A stretch of 64,000 bases of DNA from Parapedobacter luteus (lineage in GTDB: Bacteria > Bacteroidota > Bacteroidia > Sphingobacteriales > Sphingobacteriaceae): assembly GCF_900168055.1 (NCBI RefSeq), contig NZ_FUYS01000005.1, positions 124,001 to 188,000 of the forward strand. Reading direction: 5' to 3'. This document shows positions 55,375 through 63,435 of this stretch, piece after piece. The translations under genes and the position numbers were made by a program. Numbering within the stretch: the first letter of the stretch is position 1; each line of letters begins with the position of its first letter. The notes beneath the pieces were generated by a model that saw nothing but the letters and a program-made list of their open reading frames with translations, ran no database searches and was not told the DNA's origin.

Positions 55375-55503
55375 ATGGAAAATGGGAAAGGCTTCGGCGA
55401 CCTGAGTAAGCGGGTGTCAGCCAGGCTAAAATCGTATTGGGAGGGGAACTTAAATCGTAAAGGTAGCCGGTATGAGCTGCTGCCTAAAAGGGATATGAGC
55501 TAA
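55375..55503 (+). CDS. Possible 42-residue basic ORF or gene remnant
   Basis: ATG 55375 opens 42 codons to TAA 55501-55503, with a strongly basic product (KRVSARLKSYWEGN, NRKGSRYELLPKRD). I do not recognise it, and no promoter was seen. It could be a remnant of a mobile or defence gene left in the repeat island, or a chance frame. Confidence 0.2.
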   Translation: MENGKGFGDLSKRVSARLKSYWEGNLNRKGSRYELLPKRDMS

Positions 55504-55605
55504 GCAAAGCAGACCTCTCGGACGCCGCTGAAAACAAGCAAGAAATGAAATGTAGAATGCCTCATGCGGCCGCATTGCCATTTAAAGGCAATTTCAATGA
55601 AAAAA
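55504..55605. other. Remainder of intergenic island
   Basis: The stretch between the small ORF and apaG shows no ORF or clear terminator; a short self-complementary segment (TGCCATTTAAAGGCA, 55576-55590) is the only structure seen. Confidence 0.3.
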
Positions 55606-55992
55606 TCAGTTTAACCGATGGGGCGCAATCAGGTCAAATTTTGGAATATTGACGTAAAAGAGATTTCCGTCAAACTCGCGGAGCATCTGGTATGTTCCTT
55701 TCATGGTACCCATATCACTTTTGAGGTTGCAGCCTGATACGTATTCGTGCTGCTCACCCGGCTCGATAATGGGCTGCTGGCCGACGACGCCTTCTCCTTC
55801 CACCTCCCGGTGCGAGCCATTTGAATCAAAGATATACCAATGCCTGCGCAGAAGTTGGACACTGTAATCACTTAAATTTTCGATGGTAATCTTATAGGCA
55901 AACATGAAATGCTCATTTTCCGGATTGGAATATTCGGGCTGATACACGGTTTCAACTGAAACCTTTACCCCGTCAGTAATTTGCGTGACCAT
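55606..55992 (-). CDS. apaG: ApaG-domain protein
   Basis: The product has 128 residues from ATG 55992 (MVTQITDGVKVSVETVYQPEYSNPENEHFMFAYKITIENLS), a start that matches the family better than the GTG three codons earlier. It is a single Ig-like ApaG domain with RRHWYIFDSNG, GEGVVGQQPIIEPGEQHEYVSGC and GTMKGTYQM. ApaG is linked to Co2+/Mg2+ efflux phenotypes in enterobacteria; its biochemical role is uncertain. Confidence 0.93.
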   Translation of the reverse strand: MVTQITDGVKVSVETVYQPEYSNPENEHFMFAYKITIENLSDYSVQLLRRHWYIFDSNGSHREVEGEGVVGQQPIIEPGEQHEYVSGCNLKSDMGTMKGTYQMLREFDGNLFYVNIPKFDLIAPHRLN

Positions 55993-56108
55993 GCTTATCA
56001 CAGATTTTTGGCCAATTTAACAAATGTGTTTGAATTAATGAAGCATAGGGGGAAAATACCTGCCGCTGAGCCGTCGCTGATGTTGCTGTTTCGCGCCGCA
56101 ATTTTCAT

Positions 56109-56119
56109 TACCTTTGTGC
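56109..56119 (+). promoter_or_regulatory. -7 promoter element directly before the RsmI-like gene
   Basis: TACCTTTG (56109-56116) ends three bases before ATG 56120, so transcription should begin on the start codon itself. Confidence 0.55.
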
Positions 56120-56827
56120 ATGCCTTATGGAACGTTGTACCTTATTCCCGTGCCTTTGGCCGATGAAGCCGCAGAAGCGTCCTTTACGCCGTACCTTACG
56201 CGCGTCATTAACGGCATCGATGAATATATTGTAGAGAATGAAAAGACTGCTCGCAAATTTCTCAAACAGGCTGGACTTGAGAAGGCGCAGCGCGATTTGG
56301 TTATGCATGATTACGGCAAGCACGCCCGCGATAAAGCAGATACCGCAGCTTTTTTCACGGGCTTGCAGGCGGGTAAAGACGTGGGCTTAATGAGTGAGGC
56401 CGGATGCCCCGGTGTCGCCGATCCGGGAGCCGCTATCGTGGCGGAAGCGCATCGCAGGGGCATTAATGTCGTGCCTTTGGTCGGCCCCAGTGCTATCTTG
56501 CTGGCGTTGATGGCTTCGGGGTTTAATGGGCAGAGCTTTGCGTTCCACGGCTACTTACCAATCGACAAAGCTGAACGAGCCAAAAAAATCAAAGTCCTGG
56601 AGCAGGCGGCCCAGCGGGAGCGGCAGACGCAACTGTTCATCGAAACGCCCTTTCGCAACAACCAGTTACTGGCCGAAATTCTGCGTATAGGCAAGCCTCA
56701 GACCCGGCTTTGCGTGGCATGCAATCTTACAGCCGCGGATGAGCAGATTGTCAGTCAGCCTTTGCAGCTATGGCGGAAAGGCTCCTATGACTTTCACAAA
56801 AAACCGGCAATTTTCCTGATTTTCTAA
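56120..56827 (+). CDS. RsmI-like SAM-dependent methyltransferase
   Basis: The 235-residue tetrapyrrole-methylase-fold protein is related to RsmI, which 2'-O-methylates 16S rRNA C1402. It begins MPYGTLYLIPVPLAD, and has GLMSEAGCPGVADPGAAIVAEAHRRGINVVPLVGPSAILLALMASGFNG and ETPFRNNQLLAEIL. It is shorter than classical RsmI and lacks its usual C-terminal extension, and the opening is LIPVPLAD instead of the common VATPIGNL. The exact target is therefore less certain. The next gene starts 2 bases after its stop. Confidence 0.85.
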   Translation: MPYGTLYLIPVPLADEAAEASFTPYLTRVINGIDEYIVENEKTARKFLKQAGLEKAQRDLVMHDYGKHARDKADTAAFFTGLQAGKDVGLMSEAGCPGVADPGAAIVAEAHRRGINVVPLVGPSAILLALMASGFNGQSFAFHGYLPIDKAERAKKIKVLEQAAQRERQTQLFIETPFRNNQLLAEILRIGKPQTRLCVACNLTAADEQIVSQPLQLWRKGSYDFHKKPAIFLIF

Positions 56828-56829
56828 CC

Positions 56830-58452
56830 GTGGACAACGTCAACTATACCGATGTGCTCATCGTGGGTGCTGGCCCTTCGGGCCTGATGATGGCGGCCCA
56901 GTTGCTCCGGTTTGGCGTACAACCCGTAATCATTGATAGCAAGTCGGGGCCGGACAGAACCTCCAAAGCCATCGCCGTGCATGCGCGCTCGCTGGAGCTG
57001 CTGAGGCAAATGGGGCTGGCTGATCCGCTACTTGCCCAGGGCACACCCTGTTATGGCATGCAGCTACAGTCGGGCCGAAATATACTGGGTAAACTGGATT
57101 TTTCCCAAATGGACAGCCCCCATACGGTGTTTCCGTTTATTCACATTGTCCCGCAGGACAAGACGGAAAAGTTATTGATAGACCGGTTGACGGAAAATAC
57201 ATGCCCCGTAAAGTGGGAGACCCGGTTGGTCTCGATCCGGCAGGATGATAAGGTGGCCCGCGTGGAACTGCGGAATCAGGAGACCGTCCAAAAATGGGAA
57301 TGCAAATGGGTCATCGGAGCGGATGGCATAAAAAGTACAGTGAGGGAGTGCATCGGCATTTCATTTGAAGGAAGGCCGTATCATGGCCGGTTTTTTTTGG
57401 CAGATGTGCAAATTGAGGGGGCGGATAAGCGCCTGGCTCATTTTTTTATGTCGAAAAAAGGCTTTTTGGGAATTTTTCCATACGGTTCAAACGGGCGGTA
57501 CCGCCTTTTTGGGCTATTGCCCAAAGAAAAAGAAAACCAAGGGTCTCCCGATATCCAATACGCCGATATTAAGCCCATCGTGGAGGAAAGGGTTGGCTTT
57601 GAACTTCCGGTAAGCCAAATCTTTTGGATCAGCCGGTTTCTGCTGCATAAACGCATGGCGGAACAGTTCGCCCGGCAGCGCTGTTTTTTGATAGGTGATG
57701 CGGCTCATGTGCACACGCCGATTGGCGGCCAGGGAATGAACAGCGGGATACAGGATGCTGCAAACCTGGCTTGGAAATTGGCCGGCGTGATAAACGGAAG
57801 GATGGATAGCCAGGTATTGCATACCTACCCGTTGGAGCGTATGCCTGTGGCCCGTGCCACCCTCCGCACGACTGATCGAGCGTTTAAGATCATGACAGCC
57901 GTACCGTCTTGGCTCCTTCCGCTGAGAAATACATTCTTGTCCTTGGGATTGCGTTACATCGCAAAAAAAAGCGTCAGGATCGGCAGCCTTTTTGACCATA
58001 TCGCACAACTGGATGTGCATTACCGTAAAGCACCACTTGCCGTCCATCACGCAACTGGCCGTGGAGTTCAGGCTGGAGACAGGCTTCCCTTTTTACCGAT
58101 TTTTGATGAAAAAACCAAAACCCGGACGGACTTACACCGATGGTGCGAAAAACCGGGTTTTGTATTGCTCCTTTTGGGCACCATCAGCCAGCATCATCTG
58201 CACCAAGTCGGCCAGTGGGTGCGGCAGAAATACCCCAGGGAGATGCACCTGTATTACCTACCCTATTCGGGTGAAAACAGGGATGTATTCGATGCGTTTG
58301 ATGTAAAGTCGGACGGGACGAAGATCGTTCTTATCAGGCCCGACATGCACATCGGTTACATCAACGATATGCTGAATGTAAGCCTTATCGATACGTACAT
58401 GGAAGAGGTGCTGGGATGGAAAAATTTTGGTCATTTGTCGAAAATACACTAA
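56830..58452 (+). CDS. FAD-dependent aromatic-ring monooxygenase
   Basis: The 540-residue product starts with GTG 56830, two bases after the upstream stop. It is a PHBH-fold flavoprotein: FAD motif VLIVGAGPSGLMMAAQLLRFG, WVIGADGIKSTVRECIGI (the DG motif) and CFLIGDAAHVHTPIGGQGMNSGIQDAANLAWKLAG (the GD motif). A C-terminal thioredoxin-like domain is typical of the phenol-hydroxylase/PgaE subgroup. It should hydroxylate an aromatic or polyketide substrate with NAD(P)H; the substrate is unknown. Coupling to a rRNA-methylase-like gene is unusual. Confidence 0.9.
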   Translation: MDNVNYTDVLIVGAGPSGLMMAAQLLRFGVQPVIIDSKSGPDRTSKAIAVHARSLELLRQMGLADPLLAQGTPCYGMQLQSGRNILGKLDFSQMDSPHTVFPFIHIVPQDKTEKLLIDRLTENTCPVKWETRLVSIRQDDKVARVELRNQETVQKWECKWVIGADGIKSTVRECIGISFEGRPYHGRFFLADVQIEGADKRLAHFFMSKKGFLGIFPYGSNGRYRLFGLLPKEKENQGSPDIQYADIKPIVEERVGFELPVSQIFWISRFLLHKRMAEQFARQRCFLIGDAAHVHTPIGGQGMNSGIQDAANLAWKLAGVINGRMDSQVLHTYPLERMPVARATLRTTDRAFKIMTAVPSWLLPLRNTFLSLGLRYIAKKSVRIGSLFDHIAQLDVHYRKAPLAVHHATGRGVQAGDRLPFLPIFDEKTKTRTDLHRWCEKPGFVLLLLGTISQHHLHQVGQWVRQKYPREMHLYYLPYSGENRDVFDAFDVKSDGTKIVLIRPDMHIGYINDMLNVSLIDTYMEEVLGWKNFGHLSKIH

Positions 58453-58478
58453 TTATGTGTTATTAATTTAAATGCAAG

Positions 58479-59225
58479 ATGAGAAAGCTATTTTATGTGT
58501 TGCTAATCAGCGGGGTGCTGCCGGCGACATGGGCTACGGCCCAGCAGACGACCTTTGTGCTGGTGCACGGCGCATGGGGCGGTGGCTGGTCATTTAAAAA
58601 AACCGATTCCCTGCTCCGTTCCCATGGACATGCAGTTTACCGGGTGACGCTTACCGGCCAGGGCGAACGTGCGCACTTGGCATCGCCCGATATCGGGCTG
58701 GATACCCACATCAAGGACGTGGTCAATACCATCCTGTTTGAAAACCTGCATGATGTGGTGCTTATGGGACACAGTTATGGCGGCATGGTAATCACGGGCG
58801 TGGCAGACAGTATACCAGGCCGGATCCGTAAAATGATTTATTTGGATGCGCTTTTGCCGGAAGATGGTCAGAGCCTGGCTACCGCGTTTGGGCAGCCGGA
58901 ACAGGGCAGTATGCCGTCAACGGATGGATTCATTGTACCGGCTTGGGTGGCAGCAGATCAGCCTTACCCAAAGGACGTACCGCAGTCTGCCAAAACATTT
59001 ACCCAGCCGCTTTCGTTGAAAAATACAGACCGGCTGAAAATACCGACGACCTACATCCTCACCTTTGAGGGAGATGACCCGGATAAAGACGCCTTCGCAG
59101 CGTTTGCAAGGCGCGCGGATGATAACGGGTGGAAGGTCATCCATATGCAGGCCGATCATAATCCGCAGATGACCATGCCAGACAAGCTCGCCCAATTGCT
59201 GGATCAACAGGTGATAGAAAACTGA
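58479..59225 (+). CDS. Secreted alpha/beta-hydrolase
   Basis: The 248-residue product has a signal peptide (MRKLFYVLLISGVLPATWATAQ), then an alpha/beta-hydrolase fold with oxyanion motif VHGAWGGGWSF, nucleophile GHSYGG, acid region IPTTYILTFEGDD and His in MQADHNPQM. It resembles the EstC / plant hydroxynitrile-lyase-like esterase group. Periplasmic location is predicted. It lies 26 bases after the monooxygenase gene, so the two may act on related compounds. Confidence 0.9.
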   Translation: MRKLFYVLLISGVLPATWATAQQTTFVLVHGAWGGGWSFKKTDSLLRSHGHAVYRVTLTGQGERAHLASPDIGLDTHIKDVVNTILFENLHDVVLMGHSYGGMVITGVADSIPGRIRKMIYLDALLPEDGQSLATAFGQPEQGSMPSTDGFIVPAWVAADQPYPKDVPQSAKTFTQPLSLKNTDRLKIPTTYILTFEGDDPDKDAFAAFARRADDNGWKVIHMQADHNPQMTMPDKLAQLLDQQVIEN

Positions 59226-59234
59226 CCGCTAATC

Positions 59235-59702
59235 ATGGATAAACAAACGCTTACTTGGCGCCTCAAACCCTTTGATGCGTTGTCGCTCGAAGAGCTGTAT
59301 AAAATACTGCAAATCAGGCAAGAAGTTTTTATTTTGGAGCAGGCGTGCGTGTACAGTGATTTAGACAATAAAGACCAGCAATCGTTTCACCTGATGGGTT
59401 GGCACGGCGATGTGCTCGCAGCCTATACGCGGCTTATTCCACGGGGACTTTCCTACGCCGATGCGACAAGCATAGGCCGTGTAGTAGTGGCCAAAAATTT
59501 TCGGGGCTACCATTTTGGCGAAGCGCTCATGCAGCGGAGCATTGATGCTGTTTATAACTTGTTTGGACGCCAAACGATAAAAATCAGCGCCCAGCAACAC
59601 CTGAAAGCGTTTTATAACCGTCTCGGCTTTGAACAGACGAGCGAACCTTATATGGACGCCGGTATCCTGCATATTGAAATGACGCTTTCATTGATTGAAT
59701 AG
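59235..59702 (+). CDS. GNAT N-acetyltransferase (ElaA-like)
   Basis: The 155-residue GNAT-fold protein has the ElaA signature LYKILQIRQEVFILEQACVYSDLDNKDQQSFHL and acetyl-CoA region SIGRVVVAKNFRGYHFGEALMQ. Its substrate is unknown. It lies 9 bases after the hydrolase gene and closes the monooxygenase-hydrolase-GNAT run. Confidence 0.92.
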   Translation: MDKQTLTWRLKPFDALSLEELYKILQIRQEVFILEQACVYSDLDNKDQQSFHLMGWHGDVLAAYTRLIPRGLSYADATSIGRVVVAKNFRGYHFGEALMQRSIDAVYNLFGRQTIKISAQQHLKAFYNRLGFEQTSEPYMDAGILHIEMTLSLIE

Positions 59703-59763
59703 CGATGACACGGATCACCGCCCAGATTGGGTTTTGTGCTCAAATCGCCGTAATTTAGCAACG

Positions 59764-60225
59764 ATGAATATCGATTACGAAAACCTTTCGCCGGAAATGA
59801 TGCAGTTGGCGGCTGCAGTGTTCATGATCCGGATGTTGATATGGGTGTTTTATGCCAATACGGTACGGAAGACATTGCTGCTGGTCGCACCGGAAAACAG
59901 GTTGATTAAACCCGAACAGGCGTGGCTGCTGGTCATACCTTTTTTCAACATCTATTGGAACTTTTCGGTCGCCTCGAGGGTGGCAGACTCGCTGACCAAT
60001 GAGTTTTTCGACAGGAAGATTGCTGAAGAGGAAAACCCGGGGCGTGCGGCGGGCATGTGGTATGCGTGGCTGTTTTTGCTTTCAAATATTCCTTTTCCGC
60101 CATTTATACTGATTACCATCTTTTTGTTGAGCGTCGTTTATTTTATCGTGTACTGGGTAAAACTAAGCAACTTCCGGAACCTCCTGGAGGAGCATGAGAA
60201 GTTTAAAAACAAACAACAGGACTGA
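59764..60225 (+). CDS. Small integral-membrane protein, unknown
   Basis: The 153-residue product starts at ATG 59764 (MNIDYENLSPEMMQLAAAVF), after a TAATTTAG -7-like element (59751-59758). It has about three hydrophobic segments, with PEQAWLLVIPFFNIYWNFSVASRVADSL between the first two and VYFIVYWVKLSNFRNLLEEHEKFKNK at the end. The pattern recalls DUF4328-type proteins, but I do not claim membership. It ends 4 bases before the Nif3-like start. Confidence 0.78.
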   Translation: MNIDYENLSPEMMQLAAAVFMIRMLIWVFYANTVRKTLLLVAPENRLIKPEQAWLLVIPFFNIYWNFSVASRVADSLTNEFFDRKIAEEENPGRAAGMWYAWLFLLSNIPFPPFILITIFLLSVVYFIVYWVKLSNFRNLLEEHEKFKNKQQD

Positions 60226-60229
60226 TGCT

Positions 60230-61330
60230 ATGATGTATTTGCAAGAACTGACCGATTACCTTGAATCACTGGCCCCCCTCGACTATCAGGAGCCTTACGA
60301 CAACGCGGGGTTGCTGGTGGGCAGCCCGGCAAAGCCGATCAAGCAAGCATTGGTGTCACTTGATTGCACGGAAGAAGTGGTGGATGAAGCCATTGATTTG
60401 GGATGTGATTTGATTATTTCTCACCATCCCATTGTATTTAAAGGACTTAAGCGCTTCAATGGCAAAACTTATGTGGAGCGTGTGGTGATGAAAGCCATTA
60501 AACATGATATAGCGCTATATGCCATTCATACCAACCTTGACAACGTGACGGGCGGCGTAAATAGCAAGATAGCTGAGCGGTTAGGTTTACAAAAGACCGC
60601 CATATTGAGTTCCAGAAAGGAGCTGCTCCGCAAGCTTTCTGTATTTGTGCCCGCAAGCCATGCCGAGGAGGTACGTGCGGCACTATTTGCTGCCGGCGCC
60701 GGCCATATCGGGAATTATGACGAGTGCAGCTTCAATGTGGCGGGTTACGGCACATTCCGCGGTGGAGAAGGAACCAACCCTTTCGTTGGCAGCCGCGGTA
60801 AGCAGCACCGCGAAGAGGAAGTACGGATCGAGGTGGTATATCCCATTGATCGCGAGCGGAAGCTGCTGATCGGTCTTTTCAAGGCGCACCCCTATGAGGA
60901 GGTGGCTTACGATATATATCCGCTGCAAAATAACCATCCGCAGGTAGGTAGTGGCCTTGTTGGCGAGTTGGACCATCCGTTGCCCGAACTGGAGTTCCTT
61001 CGGCTGCTGAAAGAACAACTGCAAGCATCGGTAATCCGGCATACGGCCTTGCTCGGCAAACCGGTGGCCCGCGTTGCTGTTTGCGGCGGTGCTGGAGGCT
61101 TCTTACTCGGTGCGGCTATTCGGTCGGGCGCAGATGCATTTGTGACGGCCGACTACAAATACCACGAGTTTTTCGACGCCGAGGGAAAAATCATGATTGC
61201 CGACGTGGGACATTTTGAAAGCGAACAATTTACGCAAGAATTATTGTTGGAAATTATTCGGAAAAAATTTCCTACCTTTGCAGTCCGTTTGACGGAAATA
61301 GATACAAATCCGATAAAATACTACAGTTAA
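60230..61330 (+). CDS. Nif3-like dinuclear metal-centre protein (YqfO type)
   Basis: The product has 366 residues from ATG 60230 (ATG 60233 possible). It is the long form of the Nif3/DUF34 family: metal ligands in ISHHPIVFKG, AIHTNLDN and DVGHFESEQ flank an inserted PII-like domain (about 125-240; KLSVFVPASHAEEVRAALFAAGAGHIGNYDECSF). Sometimes annotated as GTP cyclohydrolase I type 2, but that activity is not established. The next gene begins with the first base after its stop. Confidence 0.92.
   Translation: MMYLQELTDYLESLAPLDYQEPYDNAGLLVGSPAKPIKQALVSLDCTEEVVDEAIDLGCDLIISHHPIVFKGLKRFNGKTYVERVVMKAIKHDIALYAIHTNLDNVTGGVNSKIAERLGLQKTAILSSRKELLRKLSVFVPASHAEEVRAALFAAGAGHIGNYDECSFNVAGYGTFRGGEGTNPFVGSRGKQHREEEVRIEVVYPIDRERKLLIGLFKAHPYEEVAYDIYPLQNNHPQVGSGLVGELDHPLPELEFLRLLKEQLQASVIRHTALLGKPVARVAVCGGAGGFLLGAAIRSGADAFVTADYKYHEFFDAEGKIMIADVGHFESEQFTQELLLEIIRKKFPTFAVRLTEIDTNPIKYYS
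61273..61280 (+). promoter_or_regulatory. -7 promoter element inside the 3' end of the Nif3-like gene
   Basis: TACCTTTG matches TAnnTTTG and would give a leader of about 46 bases to the zinc-ribbon gene, so that gene may also be transcribed separately. Confidence 0.4.
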
Positions 61331-62083
61331 ATGGAACAGACCATTGAACAAAAGCTAAGAGCCCTTTGGCTGCTGCAAACCATACACACGAAAATAGACA
61401 AAATTCGCCAGGTAAGGGGCGAATTGCCTATGGAGGTGAGTGATCTGGAAGATGAAATTGCAGGTCTGGAAACCCGGATTGAAAAAATTCGAGGCGAATT
61501 GGACGACTTGGAAGATTCCATCGTCAACCGCCGCAACATGATCCAAGATGCACAGGCCGCCATCAAAAAGTATGAAGGGCAGCTCAATGAGGTAAAGAAT
61601 AACCGGGAGTATGACGCGATCACGAAGGAAATCGAAATTCAGGGGTTGGATATCCAGGTAAGCGAAAAGAAAATCCGCGAGTTTGAATTTGAAATTAAGA
61701 ATAAAACGGAAGCCTACGAAAATACACAGGCAACGCTTGAGACAGCCAAGAAAGACCTTGAAATAAAGAAAGGTGAGCTGGATACCATTACATCCGAAAC
61801 CCAAAAGGAGGAAGACGAGCTGCTGAATCAAGCGGAGGAAGCCGAAAAGGGCATTGAAGATCGGCTGATTCGCGTATACCGCAGGCTCCGGTCTTCTTAT
61901 AAAAATGGATTGGCGGTGGTCTCTATCGATCGCGACAGCTGTTCGGGATGCCACAACAAAATTCCGCCCCAGATGCAACTGGAAATTCGCCAACGCAAAA
62001 AAATCATCGTCTGCGAACATTGTGGACGCGTATTGGTTGATGAAGCGCTGGTTCAGGAAGTGGAATCGGCCTTCGTGGGCTGA
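61331..62083 (+). CDS. Coiled-coil zinc-ribbon protein (CT398/zf-RING_7 type)
   Basis: The 250-residue product has a long coiled coil at about 20-180 (VSDLEDEIAGLETRIEKIRGELDDLEDSI and similar) followed by a four-Cys zinc ribbon (SCSGCHNKIP and CEHCGRVLVDE, about 205-240). The architecture matches the CT398 family, of unsettled function (nucleic-acid or sigma-factor binding has been proposed). It immediately follows the Nif3-like gene, a pairing I know from other bacteria. Confidence 0.92.
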   Translation: MEQTIEQKLRALWLLQTIHTKIDKIRQVRGELPMEVSDLEDEIAGLETRIEKIRGELDDLEDSIVNRRNMIQDAQAAIKKYEGQLNEVKNNREYDAITKEIEIQGLDIQVSEKKIREFEFEIKNKTEAYENTQATLETAKKDLEIKKGELDTITSETQKEEDELLNQAEEAEKGIEDRLIRVYRRLRSSYKNGLAVVSIDRDSCSGCHNKIPPQMQLEIRQRKKIIVCEHCGRVLVDEALVQEVESAFVG

Positions 62084-62108
62084 TAAATAAAAAATGTGTT
62101 CAACTGAG

Positions 62109-62140
62109 GCCATCATCCTATCCGATGATGGCTTTTTTTT
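62109..62140 (+). terminator. Rho-independent terminator of the zinc-ribbon gene
   Basis: GCCATCATC (62109-62117), a loop of 6, GATGATGGC (62124-62132) and eight T. It closes the plus-strand block against the convergent restriction-modification genes. Confidence 0.9.
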
Positions 62141-62145
62141 GCCAA

Positions 62146-63435
62146 CTATTCCTCAATAAGGCCGATTATCCATTGTATCCAATGCGCGATGGTTGAGGCC
62201 CTGCGCCTGAATGTCGATTCGGATTCTATCGCATAAACATCGCTCATTTTCATGATTTCAACAAGCTGTTCTTTACTGGGCATTTTGGCCTGCTTATGAT
62301 AGAAGAAGAAGGCCGACCGGAATGCTGTATGTTCAAAGATGTATCCTGCTAATGCCAGTTGCCTCGCTTTGATGTCCAATCGAAAGAGCGCGGAGCCTCT
62401 TTGGGTCAGGTAAAATAGGGTCTCCCCTCCTTCCCGGACTTTGTCGATTAATCCCAAATATCTCCCGGCATCGCTGTAATAATTGGTTTGCCTCCTGTCA
62501 AAATCATAATTTGCCGTAATTTGTTGATGCGTCAAAAGGGTTTCTTCAAACAGCAGCTCGCAGAGGTTGATAACGCGCTCAAACGAGTCGGCCTGTGGAA
62601 ACGGAATACTTGGCTCCGCGATTATGGGTGTACGATGCAAAACATCAAGGATTGCCGACAAACGAATGGGAGGTGCTCCCTCGTCGATCAGGTATTTTTT
62701 TTGCCGGCGCAAGCGAAGGGAATTATAAACATTCGGGTCTTCAAAAACATATTCACGGAGATGAAAGATGCCGTTTGTATAGGTCAGAAAAAGGGGTCTG
62801 ACCTGTTTGGTGACCTGCCCATGCCAGAGCCGGAATGGATAGTACAGCTGCCTAATCAGGAAATTTCCCGCGATATAATTTTTTGCCTCAATGAGACTTA
62901 ATGAATGTGATCCTTCGTATCCGGCATCGATTTCAATCTGCGCATTTTTGACGGCGACAGTTCTTGATTGGCCATCTGCACAATGGATATCAAAGTCGAA
63001 TGCCGACGAACCCATCCTGCCATTGACCGTTGCATATAACGCGTCGTCGTTGACAAAATCTTGAATAATCCCGGTGATAAAAGCGCAGTTTACGGCGGTT
63101 GACTCGCTGGTTATATTTTTGAAATCCAAGCTTTCAATATGGTGGGGAAACTTAATTTTATAGACTGGGGCATCATCCGGCTCAAAAACGTGATAGGCGT
63201 TGAATGAGGAGATAATATAAGCGCGCCGGGTCACTGGAAGTATCGAAAGATTATGGGCGGTAAATAATTGTGGAAGCTGGGATTGGTGGTCAAACTTGGT
63301 CATCAACCGCGCTTCTCTCACGGCATTGATTTCTGCGGAGGTGATTTTATAATAGCCTGATTCATTTATCGCTTTCAAGATTTGATGCCGTTCGAACAGC
63401 AGCTTCCAAGCAGCTTCATTTTTGGAATCAGTCAT
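62146..63435 (-). CDS. Putative type II restriction endonuclease
   Basis: The 429-residue product is not matched to a named enzyme. Around residues 165-185 it shows EIDAGYEGSHSLSLIEAKN, a plausible PD-(D/E)xK nuclease core (acidic residue, then ExK) followed by a helix (FLIRQLYYPFRLW). The C-terminal half looks like winged-helix modules. The gene overlaps the methylase gene by 8 bases, the classical arrangement for a cognate endonuclease. Recognition sequence unknown; a Dam-like GATC target is possible from the methylase type only. Confidence 0.75.
   Translation of the reverse strand: MTDSKNEAAWKLLFERHQILKAINESGYYKITSAEINAVREARLMTKFDHQSQLPQLFTAHNLSILPVTRRAYIISSFNAYHVFEPDDAPVYKIKFPHHIESLDFKNITSESTAVNCAFITGIIQDFVNDDALYATVNGRMGSSAFDFDIHCADGQSRTVAVKNAQIEIDAGYEGSHSLSLIEAKNYIAGNFLIRQLYYPFRLWHGQVTKQVRPLFLTYTNGIFHLREYVFEDPNVYNSLRLRRQKKYLIDEGAPPIRLSAILDVLHRTPIIAEPSIPFPQADSFERVINLCELLFEETLLTHQQITANYDFDRRQTNYYSDAGRYLGLIDKVREGGETLFYLTQRGSALFRLDIKARQLALAGYIFEHTAFRSAFFFYHKQAKMPSKEQLVEIMKMSDVYAIESESTFRRRASTIAHWIQWIIGLIEE

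Noticed and set aside
61355-62116. 253-codon minus-strand frame opposite the zinc-ribbon gene
   Set aside because: Antisense to a coiled-coil gene, where repeated Glu/Lys codons keep the other strand open (Phe/Leu-rich product); reads into the terminator.
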